Origin: Catenulispora rubra
GTDB taxonomy: Bacteria; Actinomycetota; Actinomycetes; Streptomycetales; Catenulisporaceae
Assembly (NCBI RefSeq): GCF_015356825.1
Contig: NZ_JAACYW010000082.1
Span: forward strand, 1-39,548
Length of the DNA: 39,548 nucleotides
Direction: 5' to 3'
How positions within the stretch are numbered: the first letter of the stretch is position 1; every line of letters starts with the position of its first letter. Below are positions 16,283-23,918 of this stretch, in pieces. The notes below the pieces were generated by a model that did not search any database, was not told where the DNA came from, and worked only from the letters and a program-made list of their open reading frames with translations. The position numbers and the translations under genes were made by a program.

Positions 16283-17424
16283 AGATCACATCAGTGGAGA
16301 CGTTCCTGGTCGCGCCGCGCTGGCTGTTCCTGCGCGTCGGCACGGACGAGGGCCTGGCCGGCTGGGGCGAGCCGGTGGTCGAGGGGCGCGCGGAGACGGT
16401 CCGCGCGGCCGTGGCCGAGCTGTCCGGATACCTGCTCGGCGAGGACCCGCTGCGGCTGGAGCACCACTGGCAGGTGCTGACCAAGGGCGGCTTCTACCGG
16501 GGCGGCCCGGTGCTGTCCTCGGCGGTCGCGGGCATCGACCAGGCTTTGTGGGACCTGGCCGGGAAGACGTACGGGGTGCCGGTGCACCAGCTGCTCGGCG
16601 GGCCGGTGCGCGAGCGGGCGCGGGTGTACGCGTGGATCGGCGGCGACCGGCCGACGCAGGTCGCGGAGCTGGCCACCGAGCAGGTCGAGGCCGGGTTCAC
16701 GGCGGTGAAGATGAACGGCTCGGCGCAGATGCGGCACATCGACACCCCGGCGCGGACCGAGGAGGTCGTCGCGCGGGTCGCGGCGGTGCGGGAGGCGTTG
16801 GGGCCGGATCGCGACGTGGTCGTGGACTTCCACGGCCGGATGTCGACGGCGATGTCGCGGCGGCTGCTGCGGATGCTCGAACCCTTGCAGCCGTTGTTCG
16901 TCGAGGAGCCCGTGCTTCCCGAGCACAGTCGGGACCTGCGTTCGCTGGCCGAGTCCTCGGGCGTGCCGCTGGCGGTCGGCGAGCGGCTGTATTCGCGCTG
17001 GGACTTCCGGGACGTGCTGCCGAGCGGCATAGCCGTGGCGCAGCCTGACGTCTCGCACGCCGGCGGGATCTCCGAGCTGCGCCGGATCGCCGCGGCCGCG
17101 GAGACGTACGACGTCGCGATGGCTCCGCACTGCCCGCTGGGGCCGATCGCGCTGGCGGCGAGTCTTCAGTTGGACTTCGCCACGCCGAACTTCCTGATCC
17201 AGGAACAGAGCCTGGGGTTGCACTACAACAAGGGCAACGAGATGTTCGACTACTTGCTCGACCCCGAGCCGCTCCGGGTGCGGGACGGCCACATCGCGCG
17301 GCTGACCGGGCCGGGGCTCGGGATCGAGATCGATGAGGCGGCGGTGCGGCGGGCCGATGAGACCGGGCATCGGTGGCGGAATCCGGTGTGGCTGCATGAG
17401 GACGGATCGTTCGCGGAATGGTGA
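16279..17424 (+). CDS. dgoD: D-galactonate dehydratase
   Basis: 381 aa, enolase-superfamily dehydratase that removes water from D-galactonate to give 2-keto-3-deoxy-galactonate. It aligns with E. coli DgoD almost without gaps: MKIT start, WLFLRVGTDEGLAGWGEPV, GGFYRGGPVL, YAWIGGDRP, and the C-terminus HRWRNPVWLHEDGS-AEW. Metal ligands Asp183 (VVDFHGR), Glu209 (VEEPV) and Glu235 (VGERL) and the catalytic His185 and His284 (APHCPLGP) are all in place. Its start overlaps the regulator's stop by 4 bp (ATGA). This is the gene that identifies the pathway; other acid-sugar dehydratases share the fold, but this degree of likeness makes galactonate the likely substrate. Confidence 0.95.
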   Translation: MKITSVETFLVAPRWLFLRVGTDEGLAGWGEPVVEGRAETVRAAVAELSGYLLGEDPLRLEHHWQVLTKGGFYRGGPVLSSAVAGIDQALWDLAGKTYGVPVHQLLGGPVRERARVYAWIGGDRPTQVAELATEQVEAGFTAVKMNGSAQMRHIDTPARTEEVVARVAAVREALGPDRDVVVDFHGRMSTAMSRRLLRMLEPLQPLFVEEPVLPEHSRDLRSLAESSGVPLAVGERLYSRWDFRDVLPSGIAVAQPDVSHAGGISELRRIAAAAETYDVAMAPHCPLGPIALAASLQLDFATPNFLIQEQSLGLHYNKGNEMFDYLLDPEPLRVRDGHIARLTGPGLGIEIDEAAVRRADETGHRWRNPVWLHEDGSFAEW

Positions 17425-17456
17425 GCGAGACGGTGAGTGGAATGGGGAGGATTCCT

Positions 17457-18119
17457 ATGGATCTGACCGGAATACCGTTTCGGACCCTGGCCATCGTGCG
17501 GGGAACGGACCGCGATGCCGCGCTGCGAACGGTGTTGGTGCTGGCCGAGGAAGGGCTGAGCACGGTCGAGGTGTCGTTGACGACGCCGGATGCCTTGTGG
17601 GTGATCGAGCAGGCGCGGCTTGAACTCGGTGCCGAGGCCGATCTCGGGGCCGGGACTGTGGTCACCGCTGACGACGCGAGGCGCGCTGCTGATGCGGGGG
17701 CTGGGTTTCTGGTGACGCCGGGGCTCGGCGCCGATCTGCGGGACGGACCTGCAGTCGGGCTGCCGATGTTCGTCGGGGCTCTGACGCCGAGCGAGGTGAT
17801 CGCAGCGGGCGAATTCGGTGCCGATGCGGTGAAGGTCTTTCCGGCGTCGGTCGGTGGGCCGCGGTATCTCAGGGCTTTGCGGGATCCGTTTCCGGCGACG
17901 CCGTTTGTGCCGGTCGGCGGGGTCGATCTGGAGGCGGCTCGGGAGTATCTGGCTGTCGGCGCGGTCGCGGTCGGCGTTGGATCGCCGCTGATCGGGGATG
18001 CGGCGAAGGGTGGCGACGTGGCGGAACTGCGGCGGCGTGCGGCCGGGTGGCGGGTCGGCATGGCCGAGGCGGTTTCGGCGGTTTTGGCGGTCGCGGCGGT
18101 TGCGGCGGTCGGCACATGA
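17457..18119 (+). CDS. dgoA: KDPG/KDPGal aldolase (Eda/DgoA family)
   Basis: 220 aa from ATG 17457, which has a strong GGGGAGGA five nt upstream; ATG or GTG at 17418/17421 overlap the dgoD stop but would add 12-13 unconserved residues. A class I aldolase cleaving a 2-keto-3-deoxy-6-phospho-sugar acid into pyruvate and glyceraldehyde-3-phosphate. Schiff-base Lys126 in VKVFPAS, general acid/base Glu38 in VEVSLTTP, phosphate and substrate residues in IPFRTLAIVRG, GAGTVVT and FLVTPG. The family is about 205-215 aa; the extra C-terminus is an Ala/Val-rich tail (VSAVLAVAAVAAVG) from a GCG/GTT-type repeat. Context makes KDPGal the expected substrate. Overlaps the kinase start by ATGA. Confidence 0.92.
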   Translation: MDLTGIPFRTLAIVRGTDRDAALRTVLVLAEEGLSTVEVSLTTPDALWVIEQARLELGAEADLGAGTVVTADDARRAADAGAGFLVTPGLGADLRDGPAVGLPMFVGALTPSEVIAAGEFGADAVKVFPASVGGPRYLRALRDPFPATPFVPVGGVDLEAAREYLAVGAVAVGVGSPLIGDAAKGGDVAELRRRAAGWRVGMAEAVSAVLAVAAVAAVGT

Positions 18120-19051
18120 CGTCGCCGGGTGGCCTGGACGTTCTCACCATCGGCGAGACCATGGGCGGGTTGCGCGCCAGCGGGCCCATTCGGCTCGGCT
18201 CGGCCATGACGTTGTCGGCGGCGGGTGCCGAATCGACTGTCGCGATCGGGCTGGTTCGGCTGGGGCACCGAGCCGGTTGGGTCGGCCGGGTCGGGGACGA
18301 CGGGGTGGGCGAACTGGTTCTACGCACGCTTCGCGCTGAAGGCGTCGATATCGCCTATGCGCGCGTGGATTCGGACGGCCGCCCGACCGGGCTGATGACT
18401 CGGGAGCATCGGGTCGGCAGTCTGATCCGAGTCGACTACCACCGGGCTGGTTCGGCCGGGTCGGCGCTGGAGCCTGGCGACGTGCTGGCCGCGTTGGAGG
18501 GCGGGGTCCGGATGCTGCATCTGACCGGTATCACGCCTGCGCTCAGTCCGAGCGCTGCTGAGACCGTGTTGGTCGCGGCTCGGCGTGCGCGCGATTTGGG
18601 CGTGACGGTCAGCTTTGATGTCAACTATCGGTCGCGGTTGTGGTCACCGGAGCGTGCGCGCGAGGTGCTGCTTCCGCTGGCCGAGCTTGCTGATGTACTC
18701 ATTGCTTCCAGCGACGAGCTGCACTTGGTGGCGCCGACGTCCGGAGTGCAGGGAGGCCGCGAAGTGGTCGTCACGCGAGGCGGCAACGGAGCCAGCGTGA
18801 CCACCGCCGACGGCCGCACCGTGTCAGTGCCGGCGCATTCGGTGCCGGTGGTCGACGTCGTCGGCGCCGGGGATGCGTTCGTCGCGGGCTATCTGTCAGG
18901 TCTGCTCGACGGGCTGCCCGCTGAGCAGCGGCTGCGCCGCGCTGTCGCCGTCGGCGCGTTCTCCGTCGCCACCTCCGGCGACTGGGAGGGTCTGCCCACC
19001 CGCGCCGACCTCGCTCTGCTCGACGAGCCCGCCGGGACCACCGTGCGGTAG
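18116..19051 (+). CDS. PfkB-family 2-keto-3-deoxy-sugar-acid kinase (KdgK-like)
   Basis: 311 aa from ATG 18116, which overlaps the aldolase stop (ATGA). Ribokinase fold: GLDVLTIGETMGGL at the N-terminus, AAGAESTVAIGLVRLG (KDG kinases typically have GGAE-NVA here), DVNYRSRLW, and the anion hole/catalytic VVGAGDAFVAGY with Asp253. It would phosphorylate KDGal (or KDG) with ATP to make the aldolase substrate. E. coli uses an unrelated DgoK for this step, so this is a non-orthologous solution. The last 156 bp are shared, antisense, with the convergent MFS gene. Confidence 0.9.
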   Translation: MTSPGGLDVLTIGETMGGLRASGPIRLGSAMTLSAAGAESTVAIGLVRLGHRAGWVGRVGDDGVGELVLRTLRAEGVDIAYARVDSDGRPTGLMTREHRVGSLIRVDYHRAGSAGSALEPGDVLAALEGGVRMLHLTGITPALSPSAAETVLVAARRARDLGVTVSFDVNYRSRLWSPERAREVLLPLAELADVLIASSDELHLVAPTSGVQGGREVVVTRGGNGASVTTADGRTVSVPAHSVPVVDVVGAGDAFVAGYLSGLLDGLPAEQRLRRAVAVGAFSVATSGDWEGLPTRADLALLDEPAGTTVR

Positions 19052-20296
19052 GAGTCGAACCGATCTGAACGCCAGGGGGAAGAAGGCTACGGCGACATAG
19101 ATGATCCCTGCGACGGTCGCCACGCGGAAGCCGCCGAACGCTGACGCGAGCGGGCCGACGCTCAGCTGGCCGACCGGGATCGCCGCGTAGGACAGCAGGT
19201 CGTCGAAGGAGCACACGCGGGAGAGCGCGGTCGGCGGAACGTGCTCCTGGAGCGAGGTGTCCCAGCTGACGCTCGCGACGGCCGAACCGAGGCCGGCGGC
19301 GAAGGCCGCGGCGATCAGGTACGGGGCGTGCAGGCCTGCGCCGAGGACCAGCAGCGGTATGGCGATGAGCACGCTCATGAGCTGGCCCAGCGCCAGGAAG
19401 TGGCGGATCGTCAGCCTGGTCAGCAGTGTGCTCATGACCAGCAGACCGACGCCGCGGGCGCTCAGGACGAAGCCCCAGGCGGCGGCGCCGCTGGTCTTCC
19501 CGGTCAGTTCCGGGCCGAGGATCTGCCAGGTGCCGGTCTGGACGAGGTTCATCAGGCAGAAGGTCGCCGAGACCGTCCAGACCCAGCGGAAGCCGAGGAA
19601 CTGGCGCCAGCCGTCGCGGATGTCGCCAAAGATGCCCGTTTTTCTCTGCACCTTCTTCGGGCGGCTGGTCAGGGACAGCATGCGCAGGCAGACGGCCGCG
19701 AACAGGTAGGTGGCCGCGTCGAAGGCGATGGCGGGGCCGCTGCCGATCGCGACGACGAGGACGCCCGACAGGCTCGGGCCGAAGATCCTCGTGGCGTTGC
19801 GCAGGGAGCTGAGCAGGGCGTTGGCCTGCTGGATCTGGTGGCGCCCGACGAGTTCGGGGACGAATCCGCGCAGCGCCGGGGTGGTGAAGGCGGCCAGGAC
19901 GCCGTTGAGGAGTTCGAGCCCGGCCACCGGGAGCAGCGCGTAGTGGCCGGTGAGCAGGAGCGCGGCGACGGCGCCCTGGGTCAGCCCGGAGCCGAGGTTC
20001 GCCCAGACCAGGACGGTGCGCCGGGCGAAGCGGTCGGCCGTCGCGCCGCCGACGAGGAGGAAGACAAGCATCGGGATCATGTGCGCGGTGAGGACGACAC
20101 CGAGGTCCCCGGCCTTGTCATGGGAGGCGTTGAGGACCGCGAAGGCCAGCGCCACCGGGGACATCGCGGTGCCGAGCAGGGAGACGGTCTGGCCGGTGAA
20201 GAACCAGCGGAAGTCGTGGCGGCGGAGGAGGTGGAGCGGGGGTCGAGCGTCTTGTTCGCGTGGAAGCTGCGGCTGGTCGGCAGGGCTTTCGGGCAT
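18896..20296 (-). CDS. MFS exporter (MFS_3/EntS-like) with an antisense-derived tail
   Basis: 466 aa, 10-12 predicted helices, starting MPESPADQPQ with RRHDFRWFFTGQTVSLLGTAM, the typical MFS_3 opening, and GGATADRFARRTVLV after TM2 (the family's loop 2-3 motif). Relatives export enterobactin, macrolides and other small molecules. The conserved part ends at about residue 417 (FFPLAFRSVRLLP); the last ~50 residues (HGGPGGLVEQ...QPVEQT) are Gly-rich and encoded entirely on the antisense of the kinase gene, so the ancestral stop seems lost. Divergent to the DUF5937/ArsR regulator, its likely controller, with a 58-bp shared gap. Confidence 0.9.
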   Translation of the reverse strand: MPESPADQPQLPREQDARPPLHLLRRHDFRWFFTGQTVSLLGTAMSPVALAFAVLNASHDKAGDLGVVLTAHMIPMLVFLLVGGATADRFARRTVLVWANLGSGLTQGAVAALLLTGHYALLPVAGLELLNGVLAAFTTPALRGFVPELVGRHQIQQANALLSSLRNATRIFGPSLSGVLVVAIGSGPAIAFDAATYLFAAVCLRMLSLTSRPKKVQRKTGIFGDIRDGWRQFLGFRWVWTVSATFCLMNLVQTGTWQILGPELTGKTSGAAAWGFVLSARGVGLLVMSTLLTRLTIRHFLALGQLMSVLIAIPLLVLGAGLHAPYLIAAAFAAGLGSAVASVSWDTSLQEHVPPTALSRVCSFDDLLSYAAIPVGQLSVGPLASAFGGFRVATVAGIIYVAVAFFPLAFRSVRLLPHGGPGGLVEQSEVGAGGQTLPVAGGGDGERADGDSAAQPLLSGQPVEQT

Positions 20297-20354
20297 GCCC
20301 GCGAGTGTCCGAGCGCGCGGTGTGGAATCCTAACCCTTCGGATGGAGGCGAAAG

Positions 20355-21329
20355 ATGACGCTCTTGCGCTTGTCGCCGCTGGCCCTGTCCAGGTCCCGCT
20401 TCGCCCTGTCGCCGCTGGCCGAGACGTTCGGCGCGCTGCGGATGCTGGCGAAGCCGTGCACCGACCCGTGGTTGGCGTCGTGGCACGAGCGGCATGCCGC
20501 GACCTTCCGTGCGCGCGTGGCGTCAGACCGGTTCACGGCCGGGCTGGTGCGGCTGCTCGTCACGGCCAGCTGGCTGCCGGACTTCGTCGCCCTGCCCCCG
20601 CCCGGCGGTATGCGCACGACGTTCGCGCAGGAGCTCGACGCCGTCCGCCGCTTCTCGGACGCGGAGATACGCGCGCAGATTGAGGCGAGCGACCAGCACA
20701 CCGACATCGCCGGCGGCCTGGGCTGGCTGGAGGGCACGGACTGGGCCGAACGCTGCGCCCAGCTGCTGGACACGGTCTGGCGCGACCACGTCCTCCCCGA
20801 CTGGCCACGCCGCCGCGCGCTGCTGGAACGCGAGGTGACGTACCGCGCGGGCCTGGTGGCGGTCTACGGATGGTCCAACGCGCTGGGCACCATGAACAAG
20901 CGCAGCGAATGGGTCGGCGAAGACGCGATCCGCTTCAGCCACCGGCCGAACGCCGACCGCATCGTCGGCCCCGAGGGCATGCAGTTCGTCCCGGTCACCC
21001 TCTCAAGCGGTACCTGGCTCTGCGAGGTCCCACCCGACAGCTACGCCCTGGTGTACCCGGCACGCGGCGTCGCCGAGCGCGGCGGCGGCCCGGCAGCCGA
21101 CCGGGTGCGCGCGCTGGAACGCCTGATCGGCCCGGTCCGAGCACGGATCCTGCTGGAGCTGAGCCGCCCGGCGACGACCACCGAACTCGCGACGACGCTG
21201 GAGGTCTCGCTGGGCACCGCCGGCGGCCACATCACGGTGCTGCGCGAGGCAGGGCTGATCGAAGGCACGCGGGTGGGGCGGCGGGTCGTCTATCGGCGCA
21301 CAGATGACGGGGATCGGCTCGCGGCCTGA
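20355..21329 (+). CDS. DUF5937/ArsR-type winged-helix regulator
   Basis: 324 aa. N-terminal DUF5937-like region (FALSPLAETFGALRML at about 16-31, then WL.dfva.PP), a long middle domain, and a C-terminal ArsR-type winged helix about 245-320 (IGPVRARILLELSRPATTTELATTLEVSLGTAGGHITVLREAGLIEGTRVGRRVVY). Such two-part proteins are frequent in Streptomyces next to MFS exporter genes and are thought to be repressors. The start at 20355 has GGAGG 7 nt upstream. No metal-binding Cys cluster typical of ArsR/SmtB sensors is visible, so the ligand is probably organic. Convergent with the following GNAT gene (15-bp gap). Confidence 0.88.
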   Translation: MTLLRLSPLALSRSRFALSPLAETFGALRMLAKPCTDPWLASWHERHAATFRARVASDRFTAGLVRLLVTASWLPDFVALPPPGGMRTTFAQELDAVRRFSDAEIRAQIEASDQHTDIAGGLGWLEGTDWAERCAQLLDTVWRDHVLPDWPRRRALLEREVTYRAGLVAVYGWSNALGTMNKRSEWVGEDAIRFSHRPNADRIVGPEGMQFVPVTLSSGTWLCEVPPDSYALVYPARGVAERGGGPAADRVRALERLIGPVRARILLELSRPATTTELATTLEVSLGTAGGHITVLREAGLIEGTRVGRRVVYRRTDDGDRLAA

Positions 21330-21344
21330 ACGAACCTGCCCAGC

Positions 21345-21818
21345 TCACCGCCTGCTATCCAGCACGAGGCGCACGATGACCTCGCCGTTGCCGTCCAGAT
21401 CGCCGGTCGGCACGAACCCGAGCCGCCGGTAGAACCCGGCCGGGTCGCCGTTCGACGGCACGTAACTGGTCAGCAGCTCGGTCGCGCCCTCGGCACAGAC
21501 GAGACGCGCGACCTGTCGCACCGTCTCGGCACCGTAGCCGCGCCCCTGGTATCGCCGGTCCACGAGGAGTTTCCACAGGAACCACGGCCCGATGACGTCC
21601 GGGGGCTGCGGTTCCACGTTCCAGCTCAGCATCACGAATCCGACCGGCTCGCCGTCGGCGTGAACGGCTCGGAACCACGGTCCCGCATGCGGATACGCGA
21701 CGGCGTCTGCCAACGCGCCACGCACCGAACCGACGAAACGCTCCTGCTCAGGCGCCACCCGGAGCGCCAAGACGGCGTCGCGATTGCCCTCGGTGATCTC
21801 ATGAAGCGACACGGCCAT
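21345..21818 (-). CDS. GNAT N-acetyltransferase, diamine/spermidine-acetyltransferase-like
   Basis: 157 aa from ATG 21818 (MAVSLHEITEGNRDAVLAL); an upstream ATG at 21860 adds 14 residues without conservation. One complete GNAT domain: N-terminal VSLHEITEGNRDAVLALRVAPEQERFV, the acetyl-CoA loop LLVDRRYQGRGYGAETVRQ and C-terminal YVPSNGDPAGFYRRLGFVPTGD. The opening and FLWKLLVDRRYQGRGYG match the small actinobacterial acetyltransferases annotated as SpeG/PaiA-like. The acceptor cannot be told from sequence. No operon partner. Confidence 0.86.
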   Translation of the reverse strand: MAVSLHEITEGNRDAVLALRVAPEQERFVGSVRGALADAVAYPHAGPWFRAVHADGEPVGFVMLSWNVEPQPPDVIGPWFLWKLLVDRRYQGRGYGAETVRQVARLVCAEGATELLTSYVPSNGDPAGFYRRLGFVPTGDLDGNGEVIVRLVLDSRR

Positions 21819-21963
21819 GGTGGCCAGGCTAGCCGCGCGACCGTCACCGCTCATCCGCATTCCCGACGCGAAGCGAGAGGTGAACTGGTCCTCCTAGTGG
21901 GGCCCACGTTTCGCACCCTCAGCCCGGCGGAAGGATCGTCGCTGACAGCGGTGGATCAGTGCC

Positions 21964-22926
21964 ATGAGGAGGCGCGTCCAGGTGGCACCGGCGCGGAGTG
22001 AACCCGGAAGCCGCGCCGACCTTTCCCGCCTCCTCGCCTCCGGCCCGTTCTCCGCCGCCCTGCGAGCGGCGATCGCTGACAGCGGCCTGAGCCTCGACCG
22101 CATCCAGTACCGCCTGCGGCAGCACGGCACGCCACTCAGCCTGGCCACGCTCAGCAGCTGGCAGTCGGGACGCCGGCAACCGGAGCGCGACGCGTCGATC
22201 GCGGCGTTGGGGCGGCTGGAGGAGATCGTCGGCGTGCCGCCGGGGGCGTTGGCCGCGCTGGTCGGGCCGCGGCGGGCGCGGGGGCGGATGGCCTACGCCG
22301 AGGCGCCCGACCTGGTGGAGGTCTACCGCGGCTGGGATCCGATCGCCGGGCTGCTCAGCGAGTTCGACACCGGCTCCGACGATCTGTTGGTGCGCCTGTC
22401 CCAGTACGAGCGGCTCACAGTCGGCCCCGACCGCCGGCTGCGCGAACTCTACTCCCGCGCGCTGGTCCGGGCCGCCACCAACGACGTGCGCTCGGCCATC
22501 GTGATCGACCAGGCCGCCGACGGCAGCGCGCCGCTGATCCGCCCCTTGCGCGGTTGCACGCTCGGCGCCGTCCGCTCCCGGCCCGAGGCCGGGCTGACCA
22601 TCGCCGAGCTGCGGCTGCCCCGGCCGCTGAACCGCGGCGAGCTGCTGGTCATGGAGTACGTCGTCGAGTTCACCCCGCCGTACCCGAGCGACCGCGAGAC
22701 CAGCCGGCGGCTGCGGCTGCCGATGCGCGAGCACGTCATCGACGTCGAGTTCACCCGGCCCGCGCTGCCCGCGCGCTGCGTGCAGTTCACGGCTTCCGGG
22801 ACGGACGACGACGTCGAGACCGAACGCGTCCTGACGCTCGACGAACGGGACCGGGCCTGCGCGATGGGCGTCGACCTCGACCCCTGCGTCATCGGCGTGC
22901 GATGGGAGTGGCCCGGGCCGCCGTGA
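21964..22926 (+). CDS. XRE-type helix-turn-helix protein
   Basis: 320 aa. An N-terminal XRE-like HTH (about 28-98: SAALRAAIADSGLSLDRIQYRLRQ, then LATLSSWQSGRRQPER) is followed by a long uncharacterised C-terminal domain with alternating beta-like segments (RLTVGPDRRLRELYSRALVRA, GCTLGAVRSRPEAGLTIAEL, GELLVMEYVVEF). The combination is common as single-copy 'helix-turn-helix domain' proteins of Streptomyces and allies; targets and ligand are unknown. Divergent to the GNAT gene and convergent with the G1 peptidase gene. A strong hairpin covers its stop codon. Confidence 0.85.
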   Translation: MRRRVQVAPARSEPGSRADLSRLLASGPFSAALRAAIADSGLSLDRIQYRLRQHGTPLSLATLSSWQSGRRQPERDASIAALGRLEEIVGVPPGALAALVGPRRARGRMAYAEAPDLVEVYRGWDPIAGLLSEFDTGSDDLLVRLSQYERLTVGPDRRLRELYSRALVRAATNDVRSAIVIDQAADGSAPLIRPLRGCTLGAVRSRPEAGLTIAELRLPRPLNRGELLVMEYVVEFTPPYPSDRETSRRLRLPMREHVIDVEFTRPALPARCVQFTASGTDDDVETERVLTLDERDRACAMGVDLDPCVIGVRWEWPGPP

Positions 22927-22944
22927 TGGGGACGCGGCCCGGGC
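22911..22944 (+). terminator. 11-bp GC stem-loop spanning the stop codon
   Basis: GCCCGGGCCGC (22911-22921) and GCGGCCCGGGC (22934-22944) are perfect complements around a 12-nt loop that contains the TGA of the XRE-type gene. It lies between convergent genes and has no T-run; it could act in both directions. Confidence 0.55.
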
Positions 22945-22985
22945 ACCGGGGCGAGACAGGAAAGCAGGCAGGGAAAGGGCAGCGG

Positions 22986-23774
22986 TCAGGAACTCAGCCA
23001 GCTGATGCTGAAGCTCCCGTTGGACAGCGGCGAGTTCTGCGTCAGCGGCGTGTTGCCGCGCTGGATGTCGGTGGAGTTGACCGTGCCGGCCTGGTCCAGG
23101 GGCTGTCCGTTGGCCGTGAGGTTGGTGAACGTGACCGACCCGAACGGCGCCACCGGCCCGATGCCGTTCCCCAGGTCCTCCACGATCGCCTCGGCCGAGC
23201 CGAGCTGGTCGTTCCCGGTCTCGTTGAACGTCTTCGACCAGCCCTGCGTCGTGTCGCTCTCGGTCAGCGTCCACGCGCTGCCGTTGACCGACACCGACGC
23301 GGTGATCTGGTCGCCGGCGTTGACGGTCTCGGTGAAGTAGATCGAGTCCGCCGGATACATCTCCACCCACGGGTAGTAGCCGGCCACCCCGCCCTGGCAG
23401 TCCTGGTCGAAGCCGATCTGCTCGACCGTGCTGGTGCCGTAGCCGTCGATGCCGATCCACGGCGAGACCGAGCTGTCCGACACCGACGAGCAGTCCAGCG
23501 TGGGCACCGTCCACGAGCCGCTGATCGAGGTGAACTGGTTGCCGGTGTCCGCGTACCCGCCCCAGATCTGGTCGTCGTGCACCTTGTGGTTCCCGGGCCG
23601 CGCGTGGTTGTAGTGCGGGAAGGTGGCGGGGGCCTTGGCGTGCGAGGCGTGCGATATGTGCGATATACGCGGCGCGGCGGCGGCCGAGGCGGGGCCGGCC
23701 GGGGTCACGGCGAGCAGCACCGAGCTGCCGGCGGCGAGGCAGGCCAGGCCGACCCGGTATCCGGATATTGCCAT
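22986..23774 (-). CDS. Secreted G1 (eqolisin) family glutamic peptidase
   Basis: 262 aa from ATG 23774 with AAAGGA 6 nt upstream. Signal peptide about 1-33 (ends ASAAAAP), a His/Ser-rich propeptide-like stretch (SHISHASHAKAPATFPHYNHARPGN), then a beta-sandwich matching G1 peptidases: WGGYADTG-NQFTSISGSWTVP, SPWIGIDGYGTSTVEQIGFD, YYPWVEMYPA and GSAEAIVED. The family uses a Gln/Glu dyad and works at acid pH; Gln119 and a Glu in the SAEAIVE motif are the likely pair, by position only. Members are best known from fungi, with fewer in acid-tolerant bacteria. Probably a secreted acid endopeptidase. Divergent from the epoxide hydrolase gene. Confidence 0.88.
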   Translation of the reverse strand: MAISGYRVGLACLAAGSSVLLAVTPAGPASAAAAPRISHISHASHAKAPATFPHYNHARPGNHKVHDDQIWGGYADTGNQFTSISGSWTVPTLDCSSVSDSSVSPWIGIDGYGTSTVEQIGFDQDCQGGVAGYYPWVEMYPADSIYFTETVNAGDQITASVSVNGSAWTLTESDTTQGWSKTFNETGNDQLGSAEAIVEDLGNGIGPVAPFGSVTFTNLTANGQPLDQAGTVNSTDIQRGNTPLTQNSPLSNGSFSISWLSS

Positions 23775-23918
23775 AATGTTCCTTTCACGTGGGGGTGGCG
23801 CCCATCGCAGCAGGCTTATAAGGGAGAGTGGCCGAATACCCTTCCGCTGGAAACCAAGGGAGGGTAAAGCGCGTGATGTCGGCACGTTGACGTTTTCACA
23901 CTGAAAAGGAACCGCTCC

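Noticed and set aside
23815..23822. CTTATAAG as -10 of the G1 peptidase
   Set aside because: TATAAG fits, but no acceptable -35 lies 16-19 bp upstream, so I do not call a promoter.
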